From assembly GCA_029379385.1 (NCBI GenBank), contig CM055605.1:3073001-3137000 (forward strand): DNA of 64,000 nt, written 5' to 3'. The translations under genes were made by a program, and so were the position numbers. The notes under the pieces were generated by a model. That model made no database searches, was not told the DNA's origin, and saw only the letters and a list, made by a program, of their open reading frames with translations. The stretch comes from Quillaja saponaria. Lineage: Eukaryota > Streptophyta > Magnoliopsida > Fabales > Quillajaceae. This document shows, piece by piece, positions 1 through 11,716 of the stretch. How positions within the stretch are numbered: position 1 is the first letter of the stretch; each line of letters starts with the position of its first letter.

Positions 1-57
1 AAACTTTAGAGGAAGCAAAAAATAGTTCTCTACCAAAACTGAGCCAGGTGAACTTAC

Positions 58-2705
58 CCCACAACAAAAAAGGTGTGGCCATCAACGTGCCATGATTGCA
101 CAGTGTCTTCAGGGTTCTCAAACACAACCTCAGCAAAACCTCTGAAATCAGCAGCCATGACAGAAGTCTGTAGGTAAGCACCGCCACCAGAGGAGCTGTC
201 TGGAATACTTCCTAAGGAGAATACACCTGGGATCTTGAAGTAATCAGCAAGTTTAAGGGGTGTATCAGCAGGGATAAAAGAGACACTGTTGACAGCAAAC
301 CTCTGCTTGCCATTGACAATTGGAGCAGAATTTGCAAGTCTAATTGTACGTGTAGTGTTTATCAATCCATAATGGTAAGAGCCTTGAGGATTTGGTCTTG
401 GTCCACTTGCTGTCAGATTTCGTCTGATTTGATCCACAATGCATGAAATAAGAGATCATCCTTATAGAATAAGTTTTAAGACATTACAATTCATAGAAAA
501 TAAAATTTTGGCTCCTAGGAAAGTTCCCAGTAATGGACATGGTTCTTTTATCGCTAAACCTACATAGAAAACATAAGACAGACAGAATCATCTGCAGATA
601 GGACAGAGAAGGCCCTAGAAAGGAGTAGATTAATGTGTCAATGTTTGTTATAGACTATGGCAGCACAATGAATGTGGCACTACCACATACCTAATCAAAT
701 TTCTAGTGTAAACAACTGTAATACCTGAGGGATCGAGCTTGTTCAATAGACCAATCAATCTGAGTTGTTGGCCCACCAGGGGGAGGGCCAGCAACACTTC
801 CTGCTGAGTTACTGTAATGAAGAATGGAAGTTGCACTTAGAACTTGGGAGGTGAATCGTGTTGACACAACAATATAGTAGTCTTGTGGTGCTTGATCAGC
901 TGTGACCAATACTGAGTAAGACTGCCCCAAATGAATATCAAGCGATTCATAAGTGTTCTGAAGAGTGTGGGTTCCTTCCACCTCAACAAGCAGCATCTTA
1001 TGCCCTTGGATTCTGAAATTGATGGAAATTGCGAGCCCCACATTTGATATCCGGAATCTGTACGTCTTGCCTATCCAACAAGCAAGGCATAGTTTCAAAT
1101 ATGTCAACACCATTTGCATATGGACAAATTGTTGAATTTAGATAACTTTTTACAGTTCCATTTTTATTATATACCTTGCTCAACTGTGAATGTGTCACCA
1201 TTAGAACCGTGGCCATTAATAATAAGCCCATCAGGCAAGGGAAGATCACTTCCACTATCCAATATTGCCTTCAAATCCTGTAATAATATATAGAAGGCTG
1301 CTGACAATTAATTTGACAAGCCATACATTCAGCAAAGCATTTATCACATAATGAGATTGTTGTTTCATTTACTTTCTGTATCCTGTATAAGGAAAACTTC
1401 TATATCTCTCCTAAGAAACTAAGAAAGACACTTACAGTGTGATTTTTCTTGTACCAGTCTCCAGACAATATGGTGAAATCTCCCGCTGGAGGAGGGAAAG
1501 GTACAGGAATCACCGAACGGCTTGCAATCTTGATGCCACCATAGCCTCCTGCTGCCTTGTGCAATGCAAGGGACGGAAAGTAGAAGTAACTACCAATCTG
1601 ATCCTTGACTTGAAGATTATAAGTAAAGTTCTGCCCTGGTGGGATGGGGCAATTTGTGCCATAAACTCCATCCTGCCATGAGTTCCTTCTCTGCTGCACA
1701 CCATTCCTAAACAATTACAGCACCAATAATTAGAGAGGAGGGCCAGAAGTGAAGAACATAGGTGGTCTGACCTTCTTCTTTTTTCTTTCTTATCAGTTAG
1801 CCAGTCACTATAAGTAACAACTTGCATACAGAAAATCCATAAAAGCTGCCCCCACAAGCCACCGACAATCTATGTAGCAAGCTTTGAAGATGGATTCCTC
1901 ACTATTGTCTTTTATACCCCACAACCAAAACAATATTTATGATTTGTGCATCAAGCAATCATCATTTTGATGCTGAGTATCCTTAATATCTGTTTATGTT
2001 ACCTAATCATCCCAATTGTAGAACCTTTCCTTACAAAAAACCAATATTCCCCACTTTCCTATGGTAAAATAATAGGTTTCAGAAAGTTTTTCACTTTGGC
2101 TATCCCTGTCAACCATTAATGTGTGAAAATGGTGCTCCCTACAAGACTGTAACAATCAAGGATAATGCATCCAATTGGGTTCCCAAAAAGGAGTAACAAA
2201 AAGAAATGTGGAAATGAGAGAAGCACACTCTCTGCAGCTAATTATAGCCTAAAACTGAATAGAAAAACAAAAGTAAAAAGAGAAAAAAGAAAAAAGAAAA
2301 AGAATTGGAAACAATGGCAGAAGAAGAATGATCAAGGAACTAACCATGAGATGAGGAAAGGTTCATCCAAGCTATTAAAAATACTAACAATCAAGTTATC
2401 ATTGGTCACTGATTCTATCTGTGGCCCTGGAAATTGCCCGTTTATCAATATTCCCTGCATTTCATTCACCAAATTTTCATTGTCTTTATCAATACAACTT
2501 CAAGAAGAAAATAAGAAAAAGAGGGAAAACAAGTATTAGATATTACATAAGAAGAAAATAGAGGTACCTGCTGTTTAACTCCAAGAGGGTAGATGTCTCC
2601 ATAAGTGATATTCCATGTAAAGAACCTGTAAGGGTCCTCCCCATTCGCACAGATCACCAACAATACAATCAATATGAGAGGACTTAGTCTCCTACAGATA
2701 CCCAT
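58..2705 (-). CDS. SKU5-similar (SKS) monocopper oxidase-like protein, 3' end outside window
   Basis: Member of the plant SKU5/SKS branch of multicopper oxidases, secreted or wall-associated proteins that usually lack most copper ligands and are tied to directional cell growth or pollen tube growth. Exons (minus): 2568-2705, 2345-2454, 1436-1706, 1175-1277, 725-1070, 58-423; all five junctions are GT-AG and keep frame, giving 444 residues before the left edge. Exon 1 encodes a signal peptide (hydrophobic run LILIVLLVIC) followed by DPYRFFTWNITYGDIYPLGV, the usual SKS mature N-terminus. Family blocks seen: SWNGVQQRRNSWQDGV, CPIPPGQNFTY, QVKDQIGSYFYFPS, GDWYKKNHT, GKTYRFRISNVG, ARPNPQGS-like PRPNPQGSYHYG and SWHVDGHTFFVVG. 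Bases 1-57 are the next intron. The C-terminal exons, which would carry any type 1 copper site or GPI signal, lie outside. The sequence looks closest to the SKS4-8 clade from memory, so the subfamily is an inference. No break is visible. Confidence 0.93.
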
Positions 2706-2759
2706 GTCTCAAATTCTTGGTCTTTATCTTTCCCTCTCCCTCTCTAACCCAAATAGGGC

Positions 2760-2767
2760 TTTAAATA
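2760..2767 (-). promoter_or_regulatory. TATA box of the SKS gene
   Basis: The minus strand reads TATTTAAA about 55 bases upstream of the ATG at 2705, followed by a CT-rich leader, the normal arrangement for a plant pol II promoter. Position and motif only; the start site is not known. Confidence 0.5.
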
Positions 2768-5030
2768 GCAATGGGATAAAAACTGCACTGTAATGCAATA
2801 CTGGAGAAGAAAACTTTCAAGCAAAGGAACAAAGTTTACCCTCTATCTCTTACATATTCTCTTCTGTTTCTTTCTGGCAAGATAACACGAAACTTTTCCT
2901 TTTGAAACTTTTCCTTTTTCCTGCTTTGGAGCTAATCTGTTCCTTATCGGTGGAAAGAGATAATGAGAATAGTGCTGCGGAGATTTATTGGATTATGACA
3001 ACCTCTGTTCATGGGTTACTCATGTTCAGCGAATCCCGGTATTGTGGTGGTCTGTATGAGCTGTACTCGTTTTCAGAATTTTAAAGAAAGTCTCAATAAT
3101 TCCAAACCGCGTTCTTTTGAGTACAGTGAAGGTAGTGAATATAGGATGTTACACTTACCTGCTAAATACACCTTTCAAAGTTTGGCCTCCTGGGTTGACA
3201 GAAATTCATTAACTTTCGCTGTGAAAGGGACAGGACCAGAGCTTTAGTCGAATTGAAAACTAAGAAAAGAAAAGAAAATTCAAACAACAGGGGTAAGCAA
3301 AATCCAGTCCTTAAATTGTGACTTTAAGCATATTTGGATTCTCCACTGACCAATGAAGAATCTGTTCCTATTTAATGATTTTCTTTCTTTTTATTCTTCT
3401 AAAAATATATTTTATGGCAAAAAAGTATTGATTCTATGGTAACAGATCCTTCCACTAGGATTCTAATTTATATAAATAGGAAGGCATATGATTATTATTT
3501 TCTCTCTTCATAATACTTCTTAATTTTTTTATTAAATTTATTTATTTTGTGTTCATTGACACAGTATGAACACATGATACATTGTATGTCAAAAAGAGTA
3601 TTATTTTTTAAAATAAATAATATATAAACTCTTAGGATCCGCCTTGGCTTTGTCAACAAAAACACTAAAAAAAACTTATTCTTAGATTTTCATCTTAAGT
3701 TACAAATTCATGGAGAACTTGTAGGCACATGCTTGATTTACTTAAGATCCAGGCAATATCTTAAATTATCATGAAAATTGTCTCTAATAGGCGGACAATT
3801 TATTAGTGATTTGTTATTAGTCTACCATTCTGACTTTCAAATCGTATTTTATTTTGATTTCAGAAATGGACAAGACAGAGAAAACGAAAGGTTGTAATTA
3901 GTATGCATTCATAGCGGGTAACAAATCTTCAATCACTGCGGCAGATTTTTAATTCTGAACATTATGATAGGGCAAGTTGAATGCTAGACTGCCTCACCTC
4001 CAAACAACTTCATTCCTCACATGCACTGTCCTGTTTCATTTATTTTTAATTATAAAAATAGAAAAAAAATATTATTTCACAACCGACAAGGAAAATCCAG
4101 TGTATTGTCTTTTCCAAGAAAATGTTCTAATGGTAAGAAAAATTGCAAAGTGGCGGTAAAATCTTTACAATTTTTTTTTAATTTTAGCATAAATAATATT
4201 TTTTTTAATTTGACTAAATTATGAATCAAAATATATAAAAATTAATTTGATTCATCCTCAAAAAGAAATCTAATATATTAGCTATGGGAATATTGCTTTA
4301 TACATAGGCCCAATCAGTTAGGCCCTAAATCACCCAAATTGAAAGTTTGAGACTAATCTAACATATCCGCTTCTGATCGGTGGCTATGGGCCAAGAACTA
4401 TGGGCTGAGGTTTAAATAAATGACCGAGTAGTCTCATCCCTGCCCTCCCATTTCCTTTCTCTAATTTCTTTTTATTTTCTTGAATAATAGTTAAGAAATC
4501 ACCAACCTTAGACTTTGCTATTTAAATATCTGAACAAACTAATAAATATTTATTATCAGTCTCACTTGACATAATATCTAGTCATTGGGCTTCTCTCCCC
4601 ACTCTGGGTTCAAATTCCAATGTCCCCATGAACCAAAAAAAAATACTTCTAACTATCTTGATTCTATCATTAGAAGTTTAGAATCATATAATTAATCTCA
4701 CGCAATTTTCCTTATATATTTTCTGATAATGGAAAACATAAATAAGAAAGTACACATTTCCCATGTAATTCTAAATTCATGTTTGGTGGGCAAACACGAG
4801 GACAAAGGTTAGGTGAAGAGTGGAGGCAGGTGTTAGTCCACGTGGATGCTTCCTACGAAACTCCGCTGCATTATTTATATTCAACACACTATGTAGACCA
4901 CCAGTAGAACAAAAGGACAAAAACATTGGAATCTTTGACTATTTGTTGCTGATAGGCGATAGCACTTAGGACTCTTCAATTGGATTCTTTCTTTCTCCCT
5001 CCTCCTTTGTGGCAATTAACACAGAGCCCC
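2768..5030. other. Head-to-head intergenic region between SKS and SIP1 genes
   Basis: No convincing coding exon on either strand. It is AT-rich with short low-complexity tracts. A TATA-like TTATTTATAT lies at 4871-4880, about 200 bases before the aquaporin ATG. GGCCC/GGGCC motifs resembling site II elements occur at about 4307-4410. Two open frames near 3.0 kb look like chance. Confidence 0.5.
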
Positions 5031-5049
5031 AGAGAGAGAGAGAGAGAGA
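5031..5049 (+). repeat. (AG)n microsatellite in the SIP1 5' leader
   Basis: About nine AG units directly upstream of the aquaporin start codon. GA-rich leaders are common in plant genes. Confidence 0.8.
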
Positions 5050-5075
5050 TTGCAAGGTTTGCTAAGAAAAACAGG

Positions 5076-5795
5076 ATGGGTTTGATAAAGGGAGTCATAG
5101 GAGATGCAATTTTGACATCAATATGGGTGTTCGGTGCATCAACACTAAGAATTTTCACTTCCCAAATAGCAATAGCTCTTGGAGCTCAACCCATGTCATG
5201 GGTAGGCCTCTTTATCACCACAATCCTTGCAACAATTCTTGTATTTCTAATCAGCTTGATTGGCAAGGCCTTGGGTGGAGCTAGCTTCAATCCCTCAACC
5301 ACAGTTTCTTTCTACACAGCAGGTCTCAGGCCTGATTCATCCCTTTCATCCATGGCGGTTCGTTTTCCTGCTCAGGCAGCAGGAGGAGCTTGTGGTGCCA
5401 TGGCAATTTTGTTGGTGATGCCAACACAATTCAAACACATGCTTAAAGGGCCTTCTTTGAAGGTGGATTTGCATACTGGAGCTATAGCTGAGGGGGCGTT
5501 GACTTTTGTACTAAACTTTGCCATCCTTTTTATTATGCTAAGGGGTCCTAAAAATCCTTTGCTGAAGGTGTATCTGCTAGCTTTGACGACTGTGGGATTG
5601 GTTATACCAGGTTCTAGGTACACAGGACCTTCAATGAACCCTGCCAATGCATTTGGATGGGCATATGTGAACAATAGTCATAACACTTGGGAGCAGTTCT
5701 ATGTTTATTGGATATGTCCCTTCATAGGGGCAATTTTGGCTGCTTCGATCTTTCGGTTTCTCTTTCTCTCACCAATTAAGAAGAAGAAATCTTGA
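5076..5795 (+). CDS. SIP1-type aquaporin (small basic intrinsic protein)
   Basis: 239-residue MIP-family channel of the plant SIP1 group, small basic intrinsic proteins known from the ER membrane. The start is the second in-frame ATG at 5076 (MGLIKGVIGDAI), matching SIP1 N-termini; the ATG at 4980 would add 32 residues translated from the AG-repeat leader and is unlikely. Six hydrophobic segments are visible. The first pore loop carries NPS (residues 72-74) instead of NPA, as is usual for SIPs, which vary here; the second carries canonical NPA (188-190) in GSRYTGPSMNPANAFGWAY, the SIP1 signature. The tail ends KKKKS, so lysines sit at positions -3 and -4, a KKXX-type ER retrieval signal consistent with SIP location. 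The frame is a single exon from start to stop, whereas Arabidopsis SIP1 genes as I recall them have introns; a retrogene origin is possible. Confidence 0.93.
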   Translation: MGLIKGVIGDAILTSIWVFGASTLRIFTSQIAIALGAQPMSWVGLFITTILATILVFLISLIGKALGGASFNPSTTVSFYTAGLRPDSSLSSMAVRFPAQAAGGACGAMAILLVMPTQFKHMLKGPSLKVDLHTGAIAEGALTFVLNFAILFIMLRGPKNPLLKVYLLALTTVGLVIPGSRYTGPSMNPANAFGWAYVNNSHNTWEQFYVYWICPFIGAILAASIFRFLFLSPIKKKKS

Positions 5796-6536
5796 AGATG
5801 CAAAATTAGATAAGTTTTTTCATGTTAATGTCATGAACTTTTCTTTTCACATCCTCTGTTGCCTTATAGGTATTGGATTGTCTTTAGCTTATACTACTAT
5901 GATATGTATAGTAAGAAAACAAACAGAAGAAATACAGTGACATGCTCTAAGCCTCTAATAGCTTAAAAGAAAGAAAGAAAAAATGAAACTAAAAATTTGA
6001 AAGATTAGTTATTACAGGGCAATTCTAAGGTGTTCAATTTCAATTTACCTGCATCCCTTGGTTTAACCCCTGGCATGTTTCATGTTCCTTCTATCACTCC
6101 TGGAAAAGAATAAAATAAATAATTCCACCACTCCCATAAAAACTTATAAGCAAAACAGTAAGACTTTATTTTATATAACTCAGAAAAGTTGAAAGTCTAG
6201 GGGAACTTATTTCTCACGACAAATGAATAGCCCCCAATACACAGTTACATAAAACTTGTAGCTAGTGCACTTTAGTGCAAGCGGCAATAACATGGAAAAA
6301 CCAATCACGACCACCATAATTACAGCATTGATCATCGTTACAGTATTCAGCACATGATCGAAACAGACACAAATTTTGAAGTTGACAAAGGGGAACTCTC
6401 TTCGCCATCGGTACAAGAACTTAGAATCTCTGTCAAGCACATTTACGGGAAGCAGCAGTAAATTATTGTAGATATTACGGCTTGTTTAAGATCCCAGTTC
6501 TGTACAATAGGAAGCTTTCTAATATCATGACCACTG
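5796..6536. other. Intergenic, 3' flanks of two converging genes
   Basis: Follows the aquaporin stop and precedes the end of the minus-strand unknown gene. AT-rich; holds an A-rich tract near 5960-5985. An 77-codon minus frame at 6207-6440 has no family resemblance and may be 3' UTR of the unknown gene. Nothing else supported. Confidence 0.4.
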
Positions 6537-7341
6537 TCATTTAATGGCTTTATGAAAAGCCATTGAAGAACCGGTATCTCTGTTCTCAGTGGAGCATTTC
6601 ATGATGGGTATGGAGCAGTCTCTGGGGAATGATGGCGTTGTGCAAGAGGAAGCTCCCAAATCCCAAGCTTCAAGTACCTTGTGCTTTGCATATGACTTGT
6701 GCTCATAAACTATGAACTTCTCCACCTTGAGCTCTCTAGCCTCCAGCTTTTGAGCTCGCTCTGCACAGGATCCTGCCATAGCCTATTCATAGTGTGTACA
6801 GAAAGGAAAAGAAAAATATTTGTTAGAAAAGAACTGCCTTATAATTATTTGCTCCTAATGTTGTTATGGGCCAATAAATTTCTTTTACCTGGCAAAAGCA
6901 GCACCAAGAGGCATAGAATAGAAAGAAATGTCCTATACAAATCATGACTAGAGAAACCAAGCATTGATAGTAGGTGGAACCATATGCAGATCCAGATTTA
7001 TGATCATATATAGGTGACACTTTCTGTTTCGTATACTCATTGTAGATTAGAAACCAAACATTGATAGACACTAGCCTGGTGCAAGGCTCACACCCAACTT
7101 CGACATATTCATGAGAATGCAAACTGTTGACAGGCACATTCGCGGCTTGGAAACTATTAAAGATTGTCATTAGAAGCATCATCTGCCTCACTTTGTAGCA
7201 TTCTTGGAGCACATTTTCATACAAAGAAAGTTGTCTAACCAGAGCCTGATCAACCTCGGTAATATTTAGAAGCATATACCCAATGTGAACGATACAGTGC
7301 TTCTCCAAATCATCCAAACTCTGTATGTCTCTGAGTTCAGC
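6537..7341 (-). CDS. Last two exons of an unrecognised membrane-like protein gene
   Basis: I do not recognise the product. Two long minus-strand blocks fit together perfectly: 6889-7341 (151 codons, opening after an AG and closing before GTAAAAG) and 6537-6782 (after TAG, 82 codons with the TGA stop), both in phase 0. The joined 232 residues start AELRDIQSLDDLEKHC, contain a stretch of about 25 hydrophobic residues with several cysteines near YYQCLVSLVMICIGHFFLF, and end in a polar Lys/Glu/Ser-rich tail. The first hydrophobic block with MMLLMTIF may be a second membrane segment. Upstream exons must exist; candidate blocks near 9340-9470 and 9548-9603 do not join in phase with this one. It could be a gene, a decayed copy, or partly chance. 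Confidence 0.35.
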
Positions 7342-7740
7342 CTCACATAAAAGTCAGTAATTAACAAATATTTATATCAAATCAAAGTTGCAAATTAATT
7401 TACACAGCACAAACCAAGATGTAAGTTCCATTTTTAAATTGTTGGGAAAGGGCATTCGGACTGATTCCTTAATTATTTTAGAAGCACTAACATTATTGAC
7501 AAGGCACTTTGACAAACCAATTGAGGGGACCAACTCTTAAAATATATAAAGGACCTTATTCCAGCTTAATTGAGGATTCTGTTTCTAAATTTAATTTAAA
7601 ATATCGCATTAGAAATTTCTTGACACTTCCAAATTTTAGCACTCTGGCTATCTGCCAAATGATTTTTGTTGATTAAGCAACCTCTTACCTACTAGGTTGT
7701 TATAGAAATGATAAAAACAATGTTACGTGCCGAAGGCAGA

Positions 7741-9005
7741 CTTATATAACAATCACTACCTAATGAGAAAGGGCTTTCATTGTCAGGCAAAGTTGAGGGT
7801 CTAGTCTGTTCTTTTTTTTTCCCTTCAAGATATGTAAACTATGTTTGTCAATTATCAAACTTATAATATTTAATGAATCGCTATCACTTGATAACAGTAA
7901 GACTAGTAAATGATGTACACAAAATCCATCCTCCACCAATGATATAGCCATCTTTATCTATCATATGTTTGATTCTATATCTTTTTAAACAACACACAAC
8001 TCAAGATCTGTGGCTAGCTGTTGGCTTATTTATAATATTTCATTAATATAATTTGAGTATAAGTTATATAATAATCACTACCTAATGAGAAAGGGCTTTC
8101 ATTTTGAGGCAAGACAGACTATTCAAGATATGTAAATTATATTTTTAAATTATCTAACTTATAATATTTAATGAATCGTTAGCACTTGTTGACAGGAAGA
8201 ATAGTATATGACGTACACGAAATACATTCGCCACCAATTATATAGGCATCTTTACTCATATGTTTGATTCTACGTCTTTTTAAACAACGCAAAACTCAAG
8301 ATATGTGACTAATTGTTGGCTTATTTATAATATTTCATTAATATAATTTGAACATAACTTGTAGAATAATCATTACCTAACAAGAAAGGATTTTCATTTT
8401 CAGGCAAAATTGAGGGTCTTTTCTGTTTATTTTCTTCTTTTCAAGATATGTAAACCATGTTTGTCAATTATTTAACTTATGATATTTAATGAATTGTTAG
8501 CACTTGACGATAAGAAGATTAGTAAATGCCATACACAAAATCCATCCTACACCAATGATATAGGCATCTTTGTCTATCATATGTTTGATTCTACATATCT
8601 TTTTAAACAACACACAACTCAATATCTGTGACTAACTGTTGACTTATTTATAATATTTCATTAATATAATTTGAACATAACTTATAGAATAATTACCACC
8701 TAATGAGAAAGGATTTTCATTTTCAGGCAAAATTGAGGGTCTTTTATGTTTATTTTCTTCTTTTCAAGATATGTAAACCATGTTTATCAATTATCTAACT
8801 TAGGATATTTAATGAATCGTTAGCACTTGACGACAAGAAGACTAGTAAATGCCGTACACAAAATCCATCCTCCACCAATGATATAGGCATCTTTATCTAT
8901 CACATGTTTGATTCTACATATCTTTTCAAACAACACACAACTCAAGATCTGTGACTAACTGTTGACTTATTTATAATATTTCATTAATATAATTTGAGCA
9001 TAACA
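7741..9005. repeat. Four tandem copies of a ~300-320 bp repeat
   Basis: The block TAATGAGAAAGG..TTTTCAT recurs at 7761, 8083, 8378 (one variant) and 8701, so the unit is about 295-323 bp. Each copy continues through the same landmarks in order: TTCAAGATATGTAAAC, AATATTTAATGAATCGTTAGCACTTG, CACCAATGATATAGGCATCTTT, CATATGTTTGATTCTA, AACAACACACAACTCAA and ATTTCATTAATATAATTTGA. Copies differ by scattered substitutions and small indels. It carries no open frame of note and lies upstream of the unrecognised exons, perhaps in their intron. Confidence 0.93.
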
Positions 9006-10311
9006 TATAATATGAGGTATCCCACTTCAGCTTAAGATTAACAAATATGATAAACATATAATATGAGGTATTATGTCAAGTGAAACCAATTTATCCAGCT
9101 AAGAATCCTATTATGTAATACAAAAGTTGACTTGACTTCTTTCAAAATGGTTGGTGTGCACAAGGGAGGTGAGAAAGAGACAAGATCTTTCATGTGGATG
9201 ATAAGTATACAGAGTTAATTTGTAAAGAAAATAAAAAGGAAAATTTCTCAAATCAATTCATTAGAATTACACCCTTGATCCAACTACTTAGAATTGGTAT
9301 ACTAACGAGAATATCCATAAAGAAAGTGACACAAAAATACCTGAAAGCAACAACAACTACTTTGTTCTCGATCGAATCTTCCTGGGTAAAAGCACTCCTA
9401 ATATCTTTTGGCAGCTTATTTTCACTTGAATCAGCAATATTCTTACACAATTATTGTAAAATTTCAAAAGGGTAAGTTGCAATTGCATCAAATCAAATGG
9501 AATGTTGCACTAGATATATGCCCTAAAATTCTACTATGAATAAGAATAACATACCATTTCTAGGAAAAGTAACCAATGTTGCCACCAGAGGAGTATCTGC
9601 ATCCCCAACCTTCACTTCTATTCAAAAAAGATGCTTTTAGTGATTGATTCAATGGCCTAAAAAATCCAACTTAAGGACCTATTTTAGCCTAATAATAAAT
9701 TACTTTCTGCTGAAATTTCTCCATATATGAACATTGATCAATAAGAATACCGGAAGAAACATTAATTAACTATTACTGGGGTTTTATATGGATGTATAAA
9801 ATTCCTGATAAATAAATTCACACACCTGAAACCCATTCCACGATTATCTGTTTATGACATATGGAAATCGGTAAAGAAGGAAAATAACATCTTTTGAAGC
9901 ATATCTATAAGAAGGTGAAAAATTGTGCTTTTTTGCAAGAACTAAAAAATTATTCAATATTTTAAGATTATAAGCATTCAAACCGAAAAATGGAACATAG
10001 AAAACAAAGAAATAACATAGGGAAGCATACCATTGAGCACAGGGTTGAAGAGGTTGAAGAAGGAATGGGAGAAGCTGATTCCTTAAAAAAGCTGCGGCAG
10101 AAGCAGCAACCCAACTCTTTGAGAGAATAGTATTATTCCATTAAATATCTCTCTCTCTCTCACATAGAAGGAGAAGGCATTAATAATAATCCGGAAGAGA
10201 GCCAGGTACATTGAATCTGGTCACAATTGCATTAGACTGTACCCAGACATGCTGATACTATATGAACCATGCATCCCCTCGTAATGTTTCATTGTCCTTT
10301 TTCTTTAAGTT
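9006..10311 (-). other. Possible upstream exons of the unrecognised minus-strand gene
   Basis: Three minus-strand blocks look exon-like. Around 10030-10085 the strand reads FNLFNPVLN before a GT and joins in phase with 9548-9603 (after TAG, before GTATGTT), giving FNPVLNEVKVGDADTPLVA. A third block, about 9341-9440, reads NIADSSENKLPKDIRSAF and closes before GTATTTTTG, but its phase does not fit the second block or the exon at 7341. No start codon was found. Family unknown; could be a decayed or incompletely read gene. Confidence 0.25.
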
Positions 10312-10389
10312 ATAAAATATTTTGAAGTGTTGGATGGTCAAGATCACTCAATAAAATATTTTGAAGTGTTGGATGGTCAAGATCACTCA
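10312..10389. repeat. Exact 39-bp tandem duplication
   Basis: Two adjacent identical 39-base copies, 10312-10350 and 10351-10389, each starting ATAAAATATTTTGAAG and ending GATCACTCA. The second copy is followed by GAGTGATC, which can pair with GATCACTC. The identity points to a recent event. Confidence 0.95.
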
Positions 10390-10934
10390 ATGAGGAGTGA
10401 TCTTCTTTTATAGTAACCCTTTTTCTTCTTTTCAAAAATTCTAAATTTTTGCATAGTAGGTAAGGGAATAGTTTTATGTTTCTTTTTTTTGGGGCTCAAC
10501 AAAAGTGCAAGCATATGCTAAAGATCATGAAGCTCATCACCGTCCGATCGGATATTTAGTGTTTTAAACATTTGATTTGTGAATCTTATTCAATTCTAAA
10601 CTAGTAATGATCTCAATGCTTTAACATTTTTGTTGTTGTTGTCCATTGACTTTCAACATAGGAGTATTTGCTAAAAAAAAAAAAAAAAAGAATACTAAAC
10701 ATTATTCAGACTTGAAATCAGAATACTAAAATATATCTTTATAAGGAGCTGTAAAGAATTCAGTTTTCTTGAACCAAACAAGTGAAAGATTACACAGTAA
10801 AGAAAAGAACCAAAAACAACAAACCAGAAAAACATAAAGAATCAGTGCCAAATTGCACTACCACACATATAAACCACAGTAAAAAAAATTACGTGTCTTC
10901 AACCACACACATGACACATTGACTTATTGCTATT

Positions 10935-11471
10935 TCAAAACTTTGCCTGGAGTTGATCCACAATGTTCTTGTCCAACTGAAAAGACTTTGTAAGAATGTC
11001 ACTTGCAATAGGCGCATTCGATCCGAAAACAGCATTAGAAATAGTAATGACTCCTGGGTTTTGGCTGCTCAATGCAGCAATTGCCACAGCATTTCCATCT
11101 CCAACATTTTGTTGGAAGTGAACAAGTCCTACTGGGAATGTAAACACATCACCCTTTTGAAGTATTTTAGTAATGAGACGGTTTTCTGGGTTTGAAGTAA
11201 CAAATCCAACAAAGAGAGAACCTTCTAAGACTGTCAAAATCTCACTGGCTCTGGGGTGTGTGTGTGATGGATTAATGCCCCATGGTCCATAGTCAACACG
11301 TGCCAATGCAATTCCCAGTGTGTTCAAACCTGGTAGCTGTGCCACAGTTACAGAGGTAACCTTGGACCCAACTGGGTTTGATGTGTTGCCCGCAATGTGT
11401 AGCCCACTAAAGAAGAAATCGTTGGCCTGAACCAGCAATGGACTTTTTGCAGACTAAGCCATTTACTTTTG
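10935..11471 (-). pseudogene. Germin-like protein, exon 2 only, with frameshift
   Basis: Cupin of the plant germin-like family (apoplastic, manganese-binding, hexameric). The main frame covers [11 protein letters not shown] at its N-terminal side to the stop at 10935 and retains the cupin motifs: [14 protein letters not shown] (two His and a Glu ligand) and [11 protein letters not shown] (third His). Upstream, VNGLVCK is readable after a good acceptor (TTTGACAG, exon start 11471), which is where the germin intron normally sits, but VNGLVCK and the rest are in different frames: five A residues (around 11452) where four would restore [10 protein letters not shown]. Exon 1, with the signal peptide and first conserved cysteine, was not found upstream in the next 2-3 kb. 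Most likely a 5'-truncated pseudogene; a one-base sequence error plus a distant exon 1 is the alternative. Confidence 0.8.
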
Positions 11472-11617
11472 CTGTCAAACAAAGACATTGTTATTGTTAC
11501 TAACAAAAACTAAAGGTAAATTGACAAGCAGAAGAGAGTTATGCCACTTGCCATATTAATTGAACTATGGAAATATTACTGACTAAGAACAAGAACAGTT
11601 ACTAAACGAGATATGTT

Positions 11618-11716
11618 TATGTTATGCCGCTATATGTATTTATGTTCTGTGGTAGCTGATGATGGAATATGTTATGCCGCTATATGGATTTATGTTCTGT
11701 GGTAGCTGATGATGGA
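11618..11716. repeat. 50-bp tandem duplication
   Basis: Two copies with period 50 (11618-11667 and 11668-11716) starting TATGTTATGCCGCTATATG and ending AGCTGATGATGG; one visible difference. Lies just upstream of the germin-like remnant, in its would-be intron or promoter. Confidence 0.93.

Noticed and set aside
4980..5075. N-terminal extension of the aquaporin from ATG 4980
   Set aside because: Would translate the AG microsatellite into REREREI and precede the conserved SIP1 N-terminus; typical leader sequence.
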